NCBI RefSeq assembly: GCF_025698545.1
Contig: NC_068576.1
Coordinates: forward strand, 51,990,390 to 52,054,389
Source: Gossypium raimondii
Taxonomy: Eukaryota; Streptophyta; Magnoliopsida; Malvales; Malvaceae
Direction of reading: 5' to 3'
Length of the DNA: 64,000 nt
Position numbers and translations under genes: made by a program. Under the pieces are notes generated by a model. It was not told where the DNA came from and did no database searches. It was given only the letters and a program-made list of their open reading frames with translations. Each line of letters starts with the position of its first letter. Within the stretch, counting starts at the first letter, position 1. Below are positions 25,291-37,911 of the stretch, piece after piece.

Positions 25291-26329
25291 ATTATTTCTG
25301 CTCTCCTGGTCCAAGCTTCTAAATCTGGAGGTGTGGCAATGCTGAAACAGAACTTTATAGCTCTTAGTAAAACTGATCAAAACTTCCTGCAATTAGTACC
25401 TCAATCCAAATTGATTGCCTAGGCCAGCCGCATTGTGCAGTAAAGAGTTAAGCCATAACAAAGTAAAATTTATAACAAACTTAGTTATCTGATGATACTT
25501 AGAGAAAGAGGGATGATGAAATGTTGAACCAAAAACTAAATTAAGCAAATTGAGCTGTTTCAGAATTGAATGATGCGCATTTTAGTTTTGAAGCAATATA
25601 CAGTATGTAACATCATCAAAAAGAAAATAAAAGAATGAGATTAGGAATCTTTAAGTTCCAGACAAATGGAAGAACTGCTATAGAACATACTCTAAGTAAG
25701 AGAGGAATATGCCAAATGTTGGGAACATAATGAATATTTAGGATGTTCGCAGCCTGTGAAGAACCAGAAGGATAAACACAATCCTTAGTAAAGATGACCA
25801 AACTAACTCAAAAGAATACAAACCAAATTTGCAATCAAATTTACCTCAACGTGACAAAATTGTGAAAGCTTCATCTTCGTATTATCCAATAATGGCTATA
25901 AGTCACCAACCAAAAGGGTGTATTTACCATCAATTTAGGACAAAGCTTAGATCAAGAAAACAAAGAAATCAAAAGGATATCCAGTAAGATAGGAGAAAAC
26001 ACAAGCAAACCCAAGGGCTAAAGCTGAGAAAATGCAGTTGTTCACAAAATATTTCTATGATATGAATGCTACAGATACAATGCCAAGTTTTATACGACAA
26101 GTTCAACAGTAGTTTGCAGCAAAACTTATGCAAGTAAAGCGCCAACATAATGCCACACCCCTCAAAGATGATAATGATTACATAGGTTCATGCCAACACA
26201 TTTAAAAACTAATAAAAATGCCTAAAAGTGCTACAATGAGCCAACACAATAATACTACAGAAAGATAAAATGCAATGATGCAATTCCCCAAACGATTCTA
26301 ATGAAAAATCACCTACCACAAGAAGTACA

Positions 26330-27050
26330 CAGGAGGCAGTGTACCTGAGCTAAGCGACATGTAAGCAGATAAGGAATTAGGCTGACATGAATGAGGCAGA
26401 AGTTATCTTTCCCTGAGGAAGAAAATGAAAATTATTGTGACACATGAGGATTAATATCCAAATATACCAAATAGATTGATATAGTCTCTTTGAACCACTC
26501 CATAGATGCAGAATCAAATGTTCTAGATTGAGGTTTAACAGAATGGGAACGGCTACAAGACATTCCCACTAATCCTATTTGAACAAATAATGTGTGAACT
26601 TAAAGACTTTGAATTTTTGCTCATTAGTTGTGTCTCGGCCACCACCACCATTACCATATCTGAATTATTTCATTACCACCAACAAAAATCCAACTTGCAC
26701 AGTTCAAGGAAGATGAAACGGTAAATAACAAAAACCATAAAAAATTAAAAAGAGGGATTAACCAGCAACCAATTGGGCCAAAACAACATGTTGCTTCTAA
26801 AAAACAACCACATATTTCTTCCTTTTCATTCATACCTTCGAGAGAGGAAGATGAACTCCATCGTCGATTGGTGCAGTGTAGATTTCGACAACGAAAGGCG
26901 GAAATGAGGAAAATCAAAGATGAATGCCGGTGGTTGGTGTTGGGAACCATTGCTGGCTGGCGGCAAGCACTAAATCAGGGTGGGAAGGAAGGGGGAAGGG
27001 GAAGAGGCTTTGGGTTACATTTACTGCTGAAGAGAAAAACTTTGGAAAAT
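26330..27050 (-). other. Possible captured untranslated exons
   Basis: On the minus strand a GC-richer segment (about 27040-26845) ends TCTCTCGAAG followed by a good donor GTATGA. Further down, CGCTTAGCTCAG is followed by GTACAC. This looks like 5' untranslated exon structure that could belong to the same captured gene. No protein domain is seen. Weak inference. Confidence 0.25.
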
Positions 27051-27424
27051 GTCTTACCAAATGATAAACGGTAAGACATTTTCCTAAAATGAAGAGTTCT
27101 TTTCCCGTGTTTTGGAAAAACTTTTACAATGGGAGTTCATTTTCCACCAAACAAACAGTGGAAAATGAGGAAAATATTTCCCGTAAAATGTTTTACAGGT
27201 AAACAAACACAGCCTTAGTTTTTTTTTTGTATTACTGAAGTAAAAATAAAAAAATTGACCTGATTGATTATTTATTTGGCACAAGTATAAATAATTTTCA
27301 TTTATCCATTTAAACAATGATGATGATAAACTTAATTTAATTTAAACAACAATTGCAGTGATAAGATTTCTACTTTTGAACTTTAAATTAAATTAATCTT
27401 TATCTACAATAAATAGATAAAATT

Positions 27425-27920
27425 TTAGGTTTATTTGATAGGTTTGGGTTTGGTTGGATCCGAAAATATGTCTAAAATTTTGCTCAAATTTGGCTTGCTT
27501 ATATTGACTTTTTATATAAAAATAAAATTTAAAAATATAACACATTAAATACACTAAAAACATTAAAATAAATATTTCTCAACAAATTAAAAATAATTAA
27601 AAAATCTTTACATAGATGTAACTTAACAAGCAAATGCCTAAAATAGTAACAAAAGTAACAATAAAATAAGAGATATACAATATTCAAATAATAGTAATAT
27701 AATAATAAAATGATGGCGTAACAATGAAAACGACAACAATAAAACAACAACATTTTTTTTTTTGCAAATTCAGGTTGGGTTGGGCCTATACCAAAAAAGT
27801 TTACTCGAGACGCTACCCGTTTTTTAAACGGGTCTTATTTTTTTTCCTAAGCTTATTTTTCGAATCTATATTTTTACTTAAATTCTTTTATTTTTCGAAC
27901 GAATCGTTTTACACCTGACA
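27425..27920. mobile_element. Second, decayed copy of the GGCCGGGC-ended element
   Basis: The interior matches 2690-3120 in order: AAATATTTCTCAACAAATTA, GATGTAACTTAACAAGCAAA, repeated AATAGTAACAA words, then TTTACTCGAGACGCTACCCG and CGAATCTATATTTTTACTTA. The GC-rich ends have drifted. It is non-coding and more diverged than the copy at 2533-3174. Confidence 0.6.
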
Positions 27921-30436
27921 CAATATAAAATTTTACTTTAAAACTTATTTTTTAAAGTAATGGGCAAAGAAAAAAAGGATCAAATATGAGAGATAACATG
28001 AATAATGCTATTTATTTTATTTAAAATCAATATTAAACTGTGACAGAATAATTTATTATAATTCAAGACCAAGTAAAATCTTATTTATTCTGAAACTGTT
28101 GCATGGATGACTTTTTATATTGTGTTGTGTTGGCTGTATATCCAATCGTAATCGAACAAAATGCATGGAAAATGAAATTCTTGAGCATAGCCATAGGCAT
28201 CAGTCATCTCATAAACGAATAAATTAGCCGAAATATTGGAATGGAAATTTCTTGTCCACTGAATCTTTGACTCTAACAAATAAAAGTCTAATTCTTGTTT
28301 CAGTCCTTCTACTATTTCTTTTACCTTTTAATTCCTGGAATTAAATTCCGTTATTTGTTTGATTTAATGATTAACACTGTCAAATTACTTTCGTTGAATT
28401 GAATAATGAGACATTATTTTTATAAAAAAATACTCATGGGGCCAATTTTACATCACTTGGAAGCTATTGCTTCTCTGAAATAATATTGGAGAATTTTACA
28501 ACTTGAATTCAAAACCTAAAGAAAATTACATATAACCTAATTAAATAAATTTTAATTTAATAGTGTTATCAATTGGAATTTAATTACTGAATCTAAAAGG
28601 AAAAAGTAGAGGAGAAAAAAATGGAATTAAAAGCAAAAGGACTAAATTTTAAATGTGTGAAAAGTACAAAGACTGAAAGCATAATTAAATTAGGTAAGTG
28701 TGAAAGCAAGAGGCTTGCCTTGCATGTTTCAGTCCATGCCCACCGCCCAGTACTTTTACTTTTTGGACGTGGCATAAACCCAATAAAAGGACGTACCCGG
28801 CTGTTCAACTTATTTATTCTCGTTTACTTTTGACTCCCAAACCCCTCGTCCAATCCCTCTCTTTTTAGTATTCTCAAATCCGGTCTGTCACCATAAATAA
28901 TGATAATAGAAAATTTTAAATAAAAATACGACATCAAAGTTTTTAATCAGAAATTTCGTTTCCGAAATAAAAAAAAGTTCATGCAAAACAAAAATATATA
29001 TAATGATTGCATTCAATGTCCATTTTCAAATTTTAAAATAATATTATTAAAATAAATTATTATAAATATTAAACACGAATGATAAAATGTACAACAAAAA
29101 TGTAATGATAGAGAAACTATATTTTTACTCAACAATTAGTTAGGTGCATGATATTAGAATATATATTAATTTAAGTTTATAATTATTTAATGATTAAAAT
29201 AAGTTTTGAGTTAATGTATTTTTCGTAGATTTTAAAATTTAGTTTTTTACTTTTATTTTTAAAATCAAGTCTATTTATTAACGCCATTAGCATTCTAAAA
29301 TTCATCAATATGATATTTTGAAATTAAAAATAATAACTTTTACACATAGAATAAAAATGACATTATAATAAATATAAATTTAATAAAAAATTAATAGCGT
29401 TAATAATTAAATTTAACTTTTAAATATAAAAGATAAAAATACTAAATCTAGATTTTAAAGGTATGAAAAGTAAAATAAACTGAAGCATATTAACCTTAAT
29501 TTTTTTTTATAATTTTACTAAATGACACTGATGTTAACCAATTAGTCATTCTATATATAGGATAAGTTAGTATTTAAGGAAATAAAATCTACAATTAATG
29601 AAGTTACTTTATTAAGCATGAAAATATTTAATTTATTCACTAAATCAGTAAAATAAAACCTACTTGCATTATAAATATTAAGACTCAATCCACTGCATCT
29701 TAAATATTTTGAATATTTTAAAGGAAAAATTATGTGTATTCTCTATACTTCTCAAATATGGTTCTAAGAAATATATAATAACGTTTAATATCTAATTTTA
29801 GTAATTTTTTCAATTTAGTTATTAAATTTATTTATTCGGTTTTAAAATTTGATAATTTTCTTAATTTGGTCTTCCAATTTAAATTTCATTAGATTGTAAT
29901 GATGTGGCACTAATAAATTATGCCTTAATCACTTGAAAAAAATATAAAATCTAAAAATTAAAAAAATATTCAAAATATAAAAAATATAAAAATATAAGTG
30001 ATGATGTGACACTTTTAAATTGTGTCATGTCATTATATTTTAACGAGATCTAAATTTAGAGACTAAACTAAAAAGTAACTAAATTTCAGAACTAATGTTG
30101 ACTAAAAATTTTAAAAATAAATATTATTTTATCCTTTTTAAAAACAATATTTTATACTAAAATAAAAATTTTGAAATGTTATAACTACTATCAAAGTATA
30201 AATATAAATACACGAATAATTATTCCAATAATAATATTTTATAGTAAAAATAAAAACTTAAGAATTAACAAAACATATATGCTAAATACTAACTATATTT
30301 TTTTTCGAGTAAAATACGCTAAGTTCAGTGTCGTCATAAGTAGGATAGAGACAAAGCGTGTGGCTCGTAGCGTAGGAATCCAAAAGTGGGGAGTAAAAGA
30401 AAAAAGAACAGGGGCCGCTGCACTTTCTGGACCATC
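27921..30436. other. Intergenic DNA upstream of the PRPP synthetase gene
   Basis: No exon was recognised. At about 29715-30090 a fold-back pair (AATTTAGTTATTAAATTTAT against GAGACTAAACTAAAAAGTAA, with matching GATGTGRCAC arms) looks like a MITE. The remainder is AT-rich. Confidence 0.45.
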
Positions 30437-30448
30437 TATATTATAAAA
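30437..30448 (+). promoter_or_regulatory. TATA box of the PRPP synthetase gene
   Basis: TATATTATAAAA lies about 125 bases before the start codon, followed by a C/T-rich leader (CTCCTTCATCATCTCC), the usual arrangement for a plant TATA promoter and 5' UTR. Confidence 0.6.
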
Positions 30449-30572
30449 TGCCACCGCATCTTTACTCCTTCATCATCTCCTTCGCCGCCGCTTATTTTTC
30501 TTAACCGCCGCGAACCCAGCCCTAATTGCCAGAAGAAGAATATATATACATAAATTAACAACCAAAGGAAGA

Positions 30573-33500
30573 ATGGCTTCGTTGACGATTATTTCTCCGT
30601 GTAACTCCTCGTCGTCGTCTTTGTCGTCCTCTTCGTCTTCACTCTTCGCCGGTTCCTCTCTCAGCCATAAAACCGTCGGTTACAATCAGTCTCGCTCTCG
30701 TACCTGTGCTTCTAACAGCTTCGTAAGCCAAATTTATTTTATTATATATGAACTTTGATTTCGTTTACAGAATTTTTGGATGTCTTTAAGAATCTCAAGT
30801 GAGTTTTTTTTTTATAACTTTTTTTCCGATGTTAGCTTTCTTTTTCTTATTATATAATTCGGTTTTAATTTCTGTTTTTAAAGCTGAATATTTTATTTTT
30901 ATTAGTATTATTTTTTATGTATTGCGCCGCACGTGTTGGTATATGATGAAATCGACAGTGTAACGTTTTTTTTCCTTGAAAAATTTGGCTTCGTTTTGAT
31001 TCGTCCGCAACTATTTTCCAGTTAATGGAAGTTCTTTCAACAAAAGGCAAGTTCTTGGGTAACTGGGAAAGAGAAGAAAACAAAACAAAACAAAATTATA
31101 GAACCCTCGTTTGTTTAGTAGCGTTAAAGTTGGACTGATATGGTTGCTTGCTTTTCTTTTTTCTTTTGAAAATACTAGAAATGTAACCTGCCTCAACCAG
31201 TGGATATTGGAAATGGGAAGCCAACGGTTCCAATCGTTAATGAAAGGACACTGCCCAAGTTCTTGGAATCGGCTCGAATGGAAACAAGTGTTAACAGAAA
31301 TGGTGCCAAGCTCAAAGTGTTTTCTGGGACTGCCAATCCTGCGCTTTCTCAGGTTAATGGATTACATTTTGGTTACCTTATTGCCTTCTGTTGTAGAGAG
31401 AAGAGGCCTTTTTAAATGTATCGCTTTCAATAACCTTGTCGTAAATGCTAAGATTAGTAAGTTGTAGACCTTAAGGGACTGTTGCCAATGCAGCTTTCGG
31501 GTAATTGACTGAAGGTTTGAAGGATGCTTCTAACACCGTCTCAATTCTGAAAAATATACATGTGTATATATATACGTTTGACAATTTGCTATAAGATTTT
31601 TGGAAAATGTCATTTGACCCAAAATAAGAGCCTTCCTGAAATAAGAAAATGTTGCTGGGCAGGTTCCCATAGTCTCTCATGATCCCTTCTAGCTTGAACC
31701 AGTCAATATGTTGCCGCCTGCTTGCATGACATTTCGACAATTTCTCCTACAAAGATGGATCTGCACCGCTATAACAAGATTTTGCAAATTCTTTTTAGAG
31801 CTATTGTACCTAGTCAAGCTTCATGTGTTTTTCATGCTTTTAAGTATTAGGAGTACTCTTCGTCTCTTAACTTATGCAATTATGCTTTCTTATTTCTTGC
31901 AACTTGCGTTTGCTTGCTATGTTATTTTATTGCAGGAAATTGCATGGTACATGGGCCTGGAGCTGGGGAAGATTAACATTAAGCGATTTGCTGATGGGGA
32001 AATTTATGTTCAGCTCCAAGAGAGTGTTAGAGGATGTGATGTATATTTAGTGCAATCAACATGCCCTCCTGCAAATGAGAATCTCATGGAGCTTCTTATA
32101 ATGGTAGATGCTTGTCGGAGAGCATCGGCCAAAAATATCACTGTGGTGATTCCTTATTTTGGTTATGCCAGAGCTGATAGAAAGGCAAGTTCAAGTGTCT
32201 CTATTTGGTAATGAATTGTAGGGTATGAAATTGGATTATCAACTAAGATACCTGCTGCAAATTAAATTGATTAAAATCTGACCACCTGATGTAGCCTGGT
32301 CTAGTGATATTTTGTTATTCATATTGTCATAATCAAAACAAAATATGACATGTTGTGTTTATGTTGATTGAATCAATGTCCTTGCTTTGCAGTTTTTATT
32401 TCCACAAGATATGAACTTCTGAAGCTTTTGAAACATATTATATTTTCCATGGGATACTAAATTATATTCTCTCTGTCTGTATACTTATTTTCAGACTCAA
32501 GGGCGTGAATCCATTGCAGCCAAACTTGTTGCAAATCTGATCACTGAAGCTGGTGCAAACCGTGTTCTTGCTTGTGACCTTCATTCTGGGCAGTCCATGG
32601 GTTACTTTGATATTCCAGTGGACCATGTCCACTGCCAGGTAATCAACTTCTAATTTATAGCTGTTGACTGTCAATGGATAAGTGATTACTGATTCTTATA
32701 TGTTTTTACTGTGCTGTGGATTGTAGTCTGTGATTCTTGATTATCTTGCCAGCAAGACAATTTCTTCTGATGACATGGTGGTGGTTTCACCTGATGTTGG
32801 AGGAGTAGCAAGAGCACGATCTTTTGCAAAAAAACTATCAGATGCACCTTTAGCCATTGTGGATAAAAGACGTCATGGACACAATGTTGCAGAGGTAATG
32901 CTTTCTCTTCATCACTGCTCTCAGTATCTTTCTTCCACATTGATTGTGCTTTTATATTTACTGTTATTTAAGGCAGTTTTTAGTGTTCAAGACAGGATGA
33001 TGTTGTCCAGGGATGTAGTAGGATATTTGTTAGCTATTATAGAGACAATCAGTTAGGAAAGTGTTGTGCCTTTTTCCCATATTTAGTTGACATTTTTGTC
33101 TACCATAAGTCAAGGTTTTCATAAGCGGACCGATGTTCTAACTGGTCAGGCCATAGTCCAGACAGTTCGATTAGATAAATCATTAAAAAATTCATAAAAA
33201 TAAAAAATTAAACCTGTTTTTTAGTCCGGTTCAATGGGTCTGTTCCGGTTTGCGGCTCAACCGATCTAGAGCCTTTCTCCAGACTGGTTCCTGGTCTGGT
33301 TCAGATAGCCATGCCGTAAGTGTTTAAATAATTGCTGCAGTTAGTAATCAATATCAAGACATTTCAGGCTTGGCATTAAGCTGATATCTGCGGCCAATAA
33401 GTCTTCAGAATTCACAGTTTTTATTTCTATGTCTATCATGTTATTATTGTCTCAAGGTCTATGGTTAATTTTTATGTTGCAGGTAATGAACCTTATTGGT

Positions 33501-34194
33501 GACGTAAAAGGAAAAGTTGCAGTTATGGTGGATGATATGATTGACACTGCTGGTGAGTGAAAGCAATTTGAACTGTGCAAACATAAACCTGTTCTCAATC
33601 ACAAATACACGTGTAACTTTTGCTTATCATTATGTATTCAATGGTCAAATGGTGGCAAAAAACTCGTTTCTTGCACCTTTTTGTTTTCTCTTTAAAGTTC
33701 TGTTCTCGTCATCTTTTGTAAAGTACTTTTCTTATCCTTTTGGAGAAAATACTTCCATCTGGATTTTCCATGGTTGCCTTGAAAATTGTCTTTTTTGTCC
33801 ATCAGCTGTGTTATAAATTCAATTTATGTTTTACTAGGAACGATTGCAAAGGGGGCAGCACTGCTACACCAAGAGGGGGCGAGGGAAGTTTATGCGTGCT
33901 GTAGTCATGCAGTTTTCAGGTTTAAAATTAATTTTGTTTGGATTAGTGTGTCAGATGTATCAAACTTTTCATGGATATCATTTTGCTAAAATATATATTG
34001 TTTTTCATGGCAGCCCACCTGCAATAGATAGGCTGTCAAGTGGCCTTTTCCAAGAAGTGATCATTACCAATACTCTTCCAGTGGCAGAGAAGAACTACTT
34101 CCCCCAGCTCACAGTTCTCTCTGTGGCTAATCTGTTGGGTGAAACCATTTGGCGTGTTCACGATGATTGTTCTGTGAGTAGTATTTTTCAGTGA
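30573..34194 (+). CDS. PRS1: Ribose-phosphate pyrophosphokinase, probably plastid isoform
   Basis: Makes PRPP from ribose 5-phosphate and ATP for nucleotide, His and Trp synthesis. Eight exons: 30573-30722, 31179-31352, 31936-32184, 32495-32638, 32727-32894, 33483-33552, 33838-33919 and 34014-34194, giving 1218 nt and 405 aa with no break. The first 50 residues are Ser-rich ([20 protein letters not shown]) with few acidic residues, like a plastid transit peptide. Class I PRPP synthetase motifs follow: [73 protein letters not shown] and the PRPP loop [15 protein letters not shown]. The protein ends VSSIFQ. The third intron has a GC donor (AAAG|GCAAGT). Intron 5 holds a dispersed repeat. Similarity to Arabidopsis PRS1/PRS2 is from memory. 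Confidence 0.95.
33113..33320. repeat. CCGGTTC-rich dispersed repeat in intron 5 of the PRPP synthetase gene
   Basis: Contains GTTCTAACTGGTCAGGCC, TCATTAAAAAATTCATAAAA and CTGGTTCCTGGTCTGGTTC, resembling the sequence at 3976-4222. Family unresolved. Confidence 0.4.
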
Positions 34195-37100
34195 AATCAG
34201 ATAGGGAAGGAACTCCCAAAGGTGTTTTCTCCTTCAAAATTTTGCATGTGCAACCTAATGACGCCTTGGCTGCCTCCACTGAAACTAGATATGGATGGGA
34301 TAGGAATAGGTTTTAGATTCAAATCTGGCTTTAGTCCAAATACGAGGGAGAATCAACGCGATGTTGCTCATTTCTCTCTCCATCTATCTTCATTGGAGAT
34401 CTTAGTCTTTTCTTAGTTTCACTTTTTACTTTTTGCCAAGTATCTTCCTTTTTATTCTTCATTAAATCAACAACTTAGTTATAACTTTTCCAATTACCTT
34501 CCATCAGTTGGATGTTCTCTACTAAAACATCAAAAAACCTGATTGGTTCTTGTAACATAAAAGCTCACCCATTTGTGTCTGGCTGGTTCAGAACTTTCAA
34601 ATATAAGTTTCTGGTTCTGGGAGTGTTCATTTATACAACAACGCGAATTGTTATCATCGTGGACAAACCAGAGTGTTCATCTAAGATATTTATTTCCCAG
34701 TATACAAGTAAATCAGAATTTTTAATTTGAAGTCTCATATGTCATACGTTTGAACAGAATCAGATTTTTTGTAAATATGAATGAAACATCTCCCATTTGA
34801 TGTGGTTGAGAGTTTTTTTTTGTGTGTGTGTGTGTGTGTGTGATAGTGTATAATTGTATTCATGGAACATTAATCTTGGTCTACAGTCCTCTCTTTTTTT
34901 TCCTGTCTCTCTCTTTTTCTTCTTCCGCTTTATGTAATTGAGCCTCGCTGCTCTGAGTTTATTAATTTATGCAATTTTGTATTATCTTAGCTTTAGTTTG
35001 CCGCTTAATGCAAATTGTAATTTAAGAAAATGGGAGTGATCTACTGTGTAAAATTGAAGAAGTTTTACATCTTTAGCATATTATTTTTGACTGAGTTTCC
35101 CTTTCCTATGAATATATATATATAGTTTTAAAATTCAATTAAATAAAAGCTAAGTTTGTATGTAGGTGGTATATCTATATGTAAGTATTTTATAAAGTTG
35201 ATGTTGAGTTTATTTGACGGTAAAAGAAATCGAATATTAATGTAACGATATTTTTGTCTTTTTTAATTTTTATATGAAACATTTAAATGAAGGTCTAAGA
35301 AGTCTAAAAATTCTTGAATTTCAAGCAATTTATTATGTTACTTATAACTCAATTATTGAGTCTTTTACGTCTATTGTGAGTGTGATACTAATTCAATAAT
35401 AAAGTTCAGAAAAACAAACAAAAAAATCATATATTTATTAAATAAAGATAAAACATGTAATTTATTTTACTCTTTAAAAAAAAACTACACTTTAAAAAAG
35501 CCCAATACATTAATATGACTATCCACTCTTAAAAACCAACCCCTAAAATATATATATATTTTCTTTTTATCTTAGGAATTTTAGTATAATTTTATTTGAT
35601 TTATTAGGGGAAATGGTTTTTTTTGGTAGATTGTAAGGTTATTTCAGAAAGCATTTTATAAGATTGATGGTATAAGTTATTTCTATTGTTTAAAACACAA
35701 ATGTTGGTATTTTATTTAATTGATAAATAAATACATTTTTCATTTAATAAATCAAAATGGAAATTTATATTATATTATTTAATTGATAGATAAAATATTT
35801 TTATTCAATAAATTAATTTTATATATGAAATTAGGGAGGAACAACAAAACATTAAGGTTTTTCTCTTTATCTAAGTGATAGAAAAAAAAAATACATATTT
35901 TTATAAAAATGTTATTTGCTATAATTAAGGGAAAAATTGATTAAAATAATAAAAATGATGATTTTTGAAAATAATAGACAAAATGTAATGTAGTAAACGA
36001 TAAATGTTAATTTCGTCATCTAATAATAATAACAGCTATATATGTTGAATTTTCGAAAAGAAAAAGAATTGGAGAAGTATATTTCTTGGGTAAATTGCAT
36101 GAGTAATATCTAATTATTTGTAAGTTTTTTTGTCACCAAACTATGAAAATAACTATTTAACTATTTAATTTTGATATTTTTAATACATTTTCGTTTACAC
36201 ATTGCATTAATTTGGTCTGATTCTAAAAAAGTAGTCCTCAACATTCAAGCATTTTATAATTGGGTCCTAATTATAAAAAATATAAAATTAATTTTAATTA
36301 TAAAAATAAATATAATTTTAAAATTCAAACAATTCAAAAAATTCTACTTTTTTTTTTTTTGGTCTTACTCACAAACCTAGCTATCATCTTCTCTCTTCTT
36401 ACTCAACATATAATTTTCGCCTAATTTATTTAGAACTCTTAAATTCTTTTTATTTTCCTTAAAACTCAAACGTTCTATATTGTTTTTAATTCTTTGACTT
36501 CAACCCTTCATCACCATCCTTAAGTTCTCCATTGCCATTCTTCAACTCATCACCACCTTCACAATTGCAACAATCTTCATCACCAATATCTTTACCCTCA
36601 CTGCACAAGCTCTCCTCACCTCCCTGCCTTGACCCTTAAACACCATTCACTGGCCACCATAAGGTTGAAACTTTATTGGGTTTTAGCAACTCTTTTTTTT
36701 TTTTTTTGGTTAGTTGTTTTTCAAATGACTATACTTGAAATTCCATTTTTTTGTTAAGTAAATCTATGCGAGCAGATGACATAGCCTCTTATTAATATGA
36801 ACTTGAGCATAGATCCTTAATTAACGATTATGAAATATTTATACAACCATTTTCTGCCGTTTTATCCTTTTGATTATATTTTTCATTGGTTTCCTTTGTT
36901 TGATCATTGAGGGTTGATCAGTATAGGATTTTGGTGTTGTAAGTTGATTAATACTGGCATAAAAGTCTTTGTGTCTAAGGCTGAGTTTAGATGAGCGGTG
37001 AGTTTAGCTGCAATTACTGTAAAAATTAGGTGATAGAGAGATTAAATACTGTAGCGTGAAACAAAAAATAAGTTAAATGCACTGCACAGTAACCCACCGC

Positions 37101-37440
37101 CCTAAGTGCCAAAAATTTATATTTGAAAAAAACATACTATACCTTTTAATCCCTAAATTTGGAATTTAAGTCCACTTTGATACCTATATTTGTTATCCTT
37201 TTAGTAATTGAACTTGATAATTAAATTCATTTTTATTCCTGAACTTGGCAAAAGCAAAAGTGACCTGGCACTATCATCAAAATTAGATGGAATTTAAGTT
37301 CAAGGATTAAAACGGATCTAGTTGTTTAATCCAAATACTTAAGTGGACCAAAACAAAAGTCTAGGTATCAAAATGGACTAATTGCCAATTTCAGAGACTA
37401 AAAGTTATATTAACCCAAAAATTAGGGCATTTACCTTATT
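34195..37440. other. 3' flank of PRPP synthetase and intergenic DNA
   Basis: The first several hundred bases are probably the 3' UTR. A GT microsatellite (34819-34842) lies beyond. From 35.1 to 36.4 kb the sequence is AT-rich with nothing recognised. At about 37116-37425 ACCTTTTAATCCCTAAATTT and its near inverse AATTTCAGAGACTAAAAGTT bound a MITE-like fold-back. No exon was recognised. Confidence 0.5.
34819..34842. repeat. (GT)n microsatellite
   Basis: An uninterrupted TG run of about eleven units. Confidence 0.95.
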
Positions 37441-37470
37441 TATTTATTTATTTTTAATTCAAGTTGCTAC

Positions 37471-37497
37471 TAGGGTTTTACCCTGCATTATAAATAT
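37471..37497 (+). promoter_or_regulatory. Telo-box and TATA promoter of the snoRNA cluster
   Basis: TAGGGTTTTA (37471-37480) is an inverted telo-box (AAACCCTA), and TTATAAATAT (37488-37497) follows at once. Telo-box plus TATA is the known promoter layout of plant snoRNA and ribosomal-protein genes. The first snoRNA starts about 85 bases downstream. The cluster therefore looks independently transcribed rather than intronic. Confidence 0.65.
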
Positions 37498-37581
37498 CCT
37501 TTTCGCTGCCCAGCTTCAGCAACTACTTGAGCTTCGTTAAGCTGCCGTCTCTCTAATGTTCCTTTATTTTCTTCTAAAAAT

Positions 37582-37659
37582 AGCGTTGATGAACATCATT
37601 TTGTGTACCAGAGGAGTTTCTGGTGATGGTCACACAATCCCTCTAAGAAGTTCTGAGCT
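37582..37659 (+). ncRNA. Box C/D snoRNA, U61-like, 18S target
   Basis: Box C TTGATGA (37586-37592) and box D CTGA (37653-37656) sit inside an AGC/GCT terminal stem, with an internal C'-like TGATGG. The guide just before box D, TCCCTCTAAGAAG, pairs over 13 bases with the conserved 18S rRNA stretch CTTCTTAGAGGGA. By the box D plus five rule the methylated base is the second U of that stretch, the site homologous to human 18S Um1442 served by U61 (SNORD61). The rRNA sequence and human numbering are recalled from memory. Confidence 0.8.
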
Positions 37660-37740
37660 TACTCATTCCTATTTTTGTTTTAATTTTTTTAATGTTTAAA
37701 ATAAATTTTCTTTGATTTCTTGTAAAAGAAGGGAGAAAGG

Positions 37741-37841
37741 AATAAAAAGCGATGTGATGATAGAAATTCAATGGTCTGTCAATCCACTGATCTAATTTGA
37801 TGTTACATTGAAGTTCCGACAGGTTCTGATCGCTTTTTATT
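37741..37841 (+). ncRNA. Box C/D snoRNA with a 12-bp terminal stem, 18S target
   Basis: A perfect terminal stem AATAAAAAGCGA / TCGCTTTTTATT (37741-37752 and 37830-37841) encloses box C GTGATGA (37754-37760) and box D CTGA (37826-37829). Internal D' CTGA follows AATCCA, and a C'-like TTGATGT comes next. The D' guide GTCTGTCAATCC pairs over 12 bases with 18S GGATTGACAGAC. The predicted methylated base is the first U, homologous to human 18S Um1288. I found no target for the guide before box D (GAAGTTCCGACAGGTT). rRNA was recalled, not searched. Confidence 0.85.
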
Positions 37842-37911
37842 CCCCCTTTCTTCTAGATTTCTTTAAAAAATGATTTTAGGTTTGAACTTGGTTCTACTGA
37901 GTTAATGTTCT

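Larger units (their letters stand above)
24351..27214 (-). mobile_element. Non-autonomous TTA-flanked transposon carrying a host gene piece
   Basis: The left end GGGTCCGTTTGATTGCC and the inverted right end GGCTGTGTTTGTTTACC are imperfect inverted repeats, followed on both sides by TTTTCC/GGAAAA-rich subterminal sequence. TTA flanks both ends (24348-24350 and 27215-27217). Length is 2.86 kb. No transposase is visible. The interior includes a decayed C-terminal F-box/kelch gene segment (24998-25290). TTA duplication and GG...GTTTG termini suggest PIF/Harbinger type, but hAT or another type is not excluded. Confidence 0.65.

Noticed and set aside
27529-27753. Tyr/Leu-rich minus-strand frame
   Set aside because: It comes from the A/T-rich interior of a non-coding repeat copy.
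30865-31196. Minus-strand frames within the first intron of the PRPP synthetase gene
   Set aside because: They lie antisense in an intron with no homology that I recognise.
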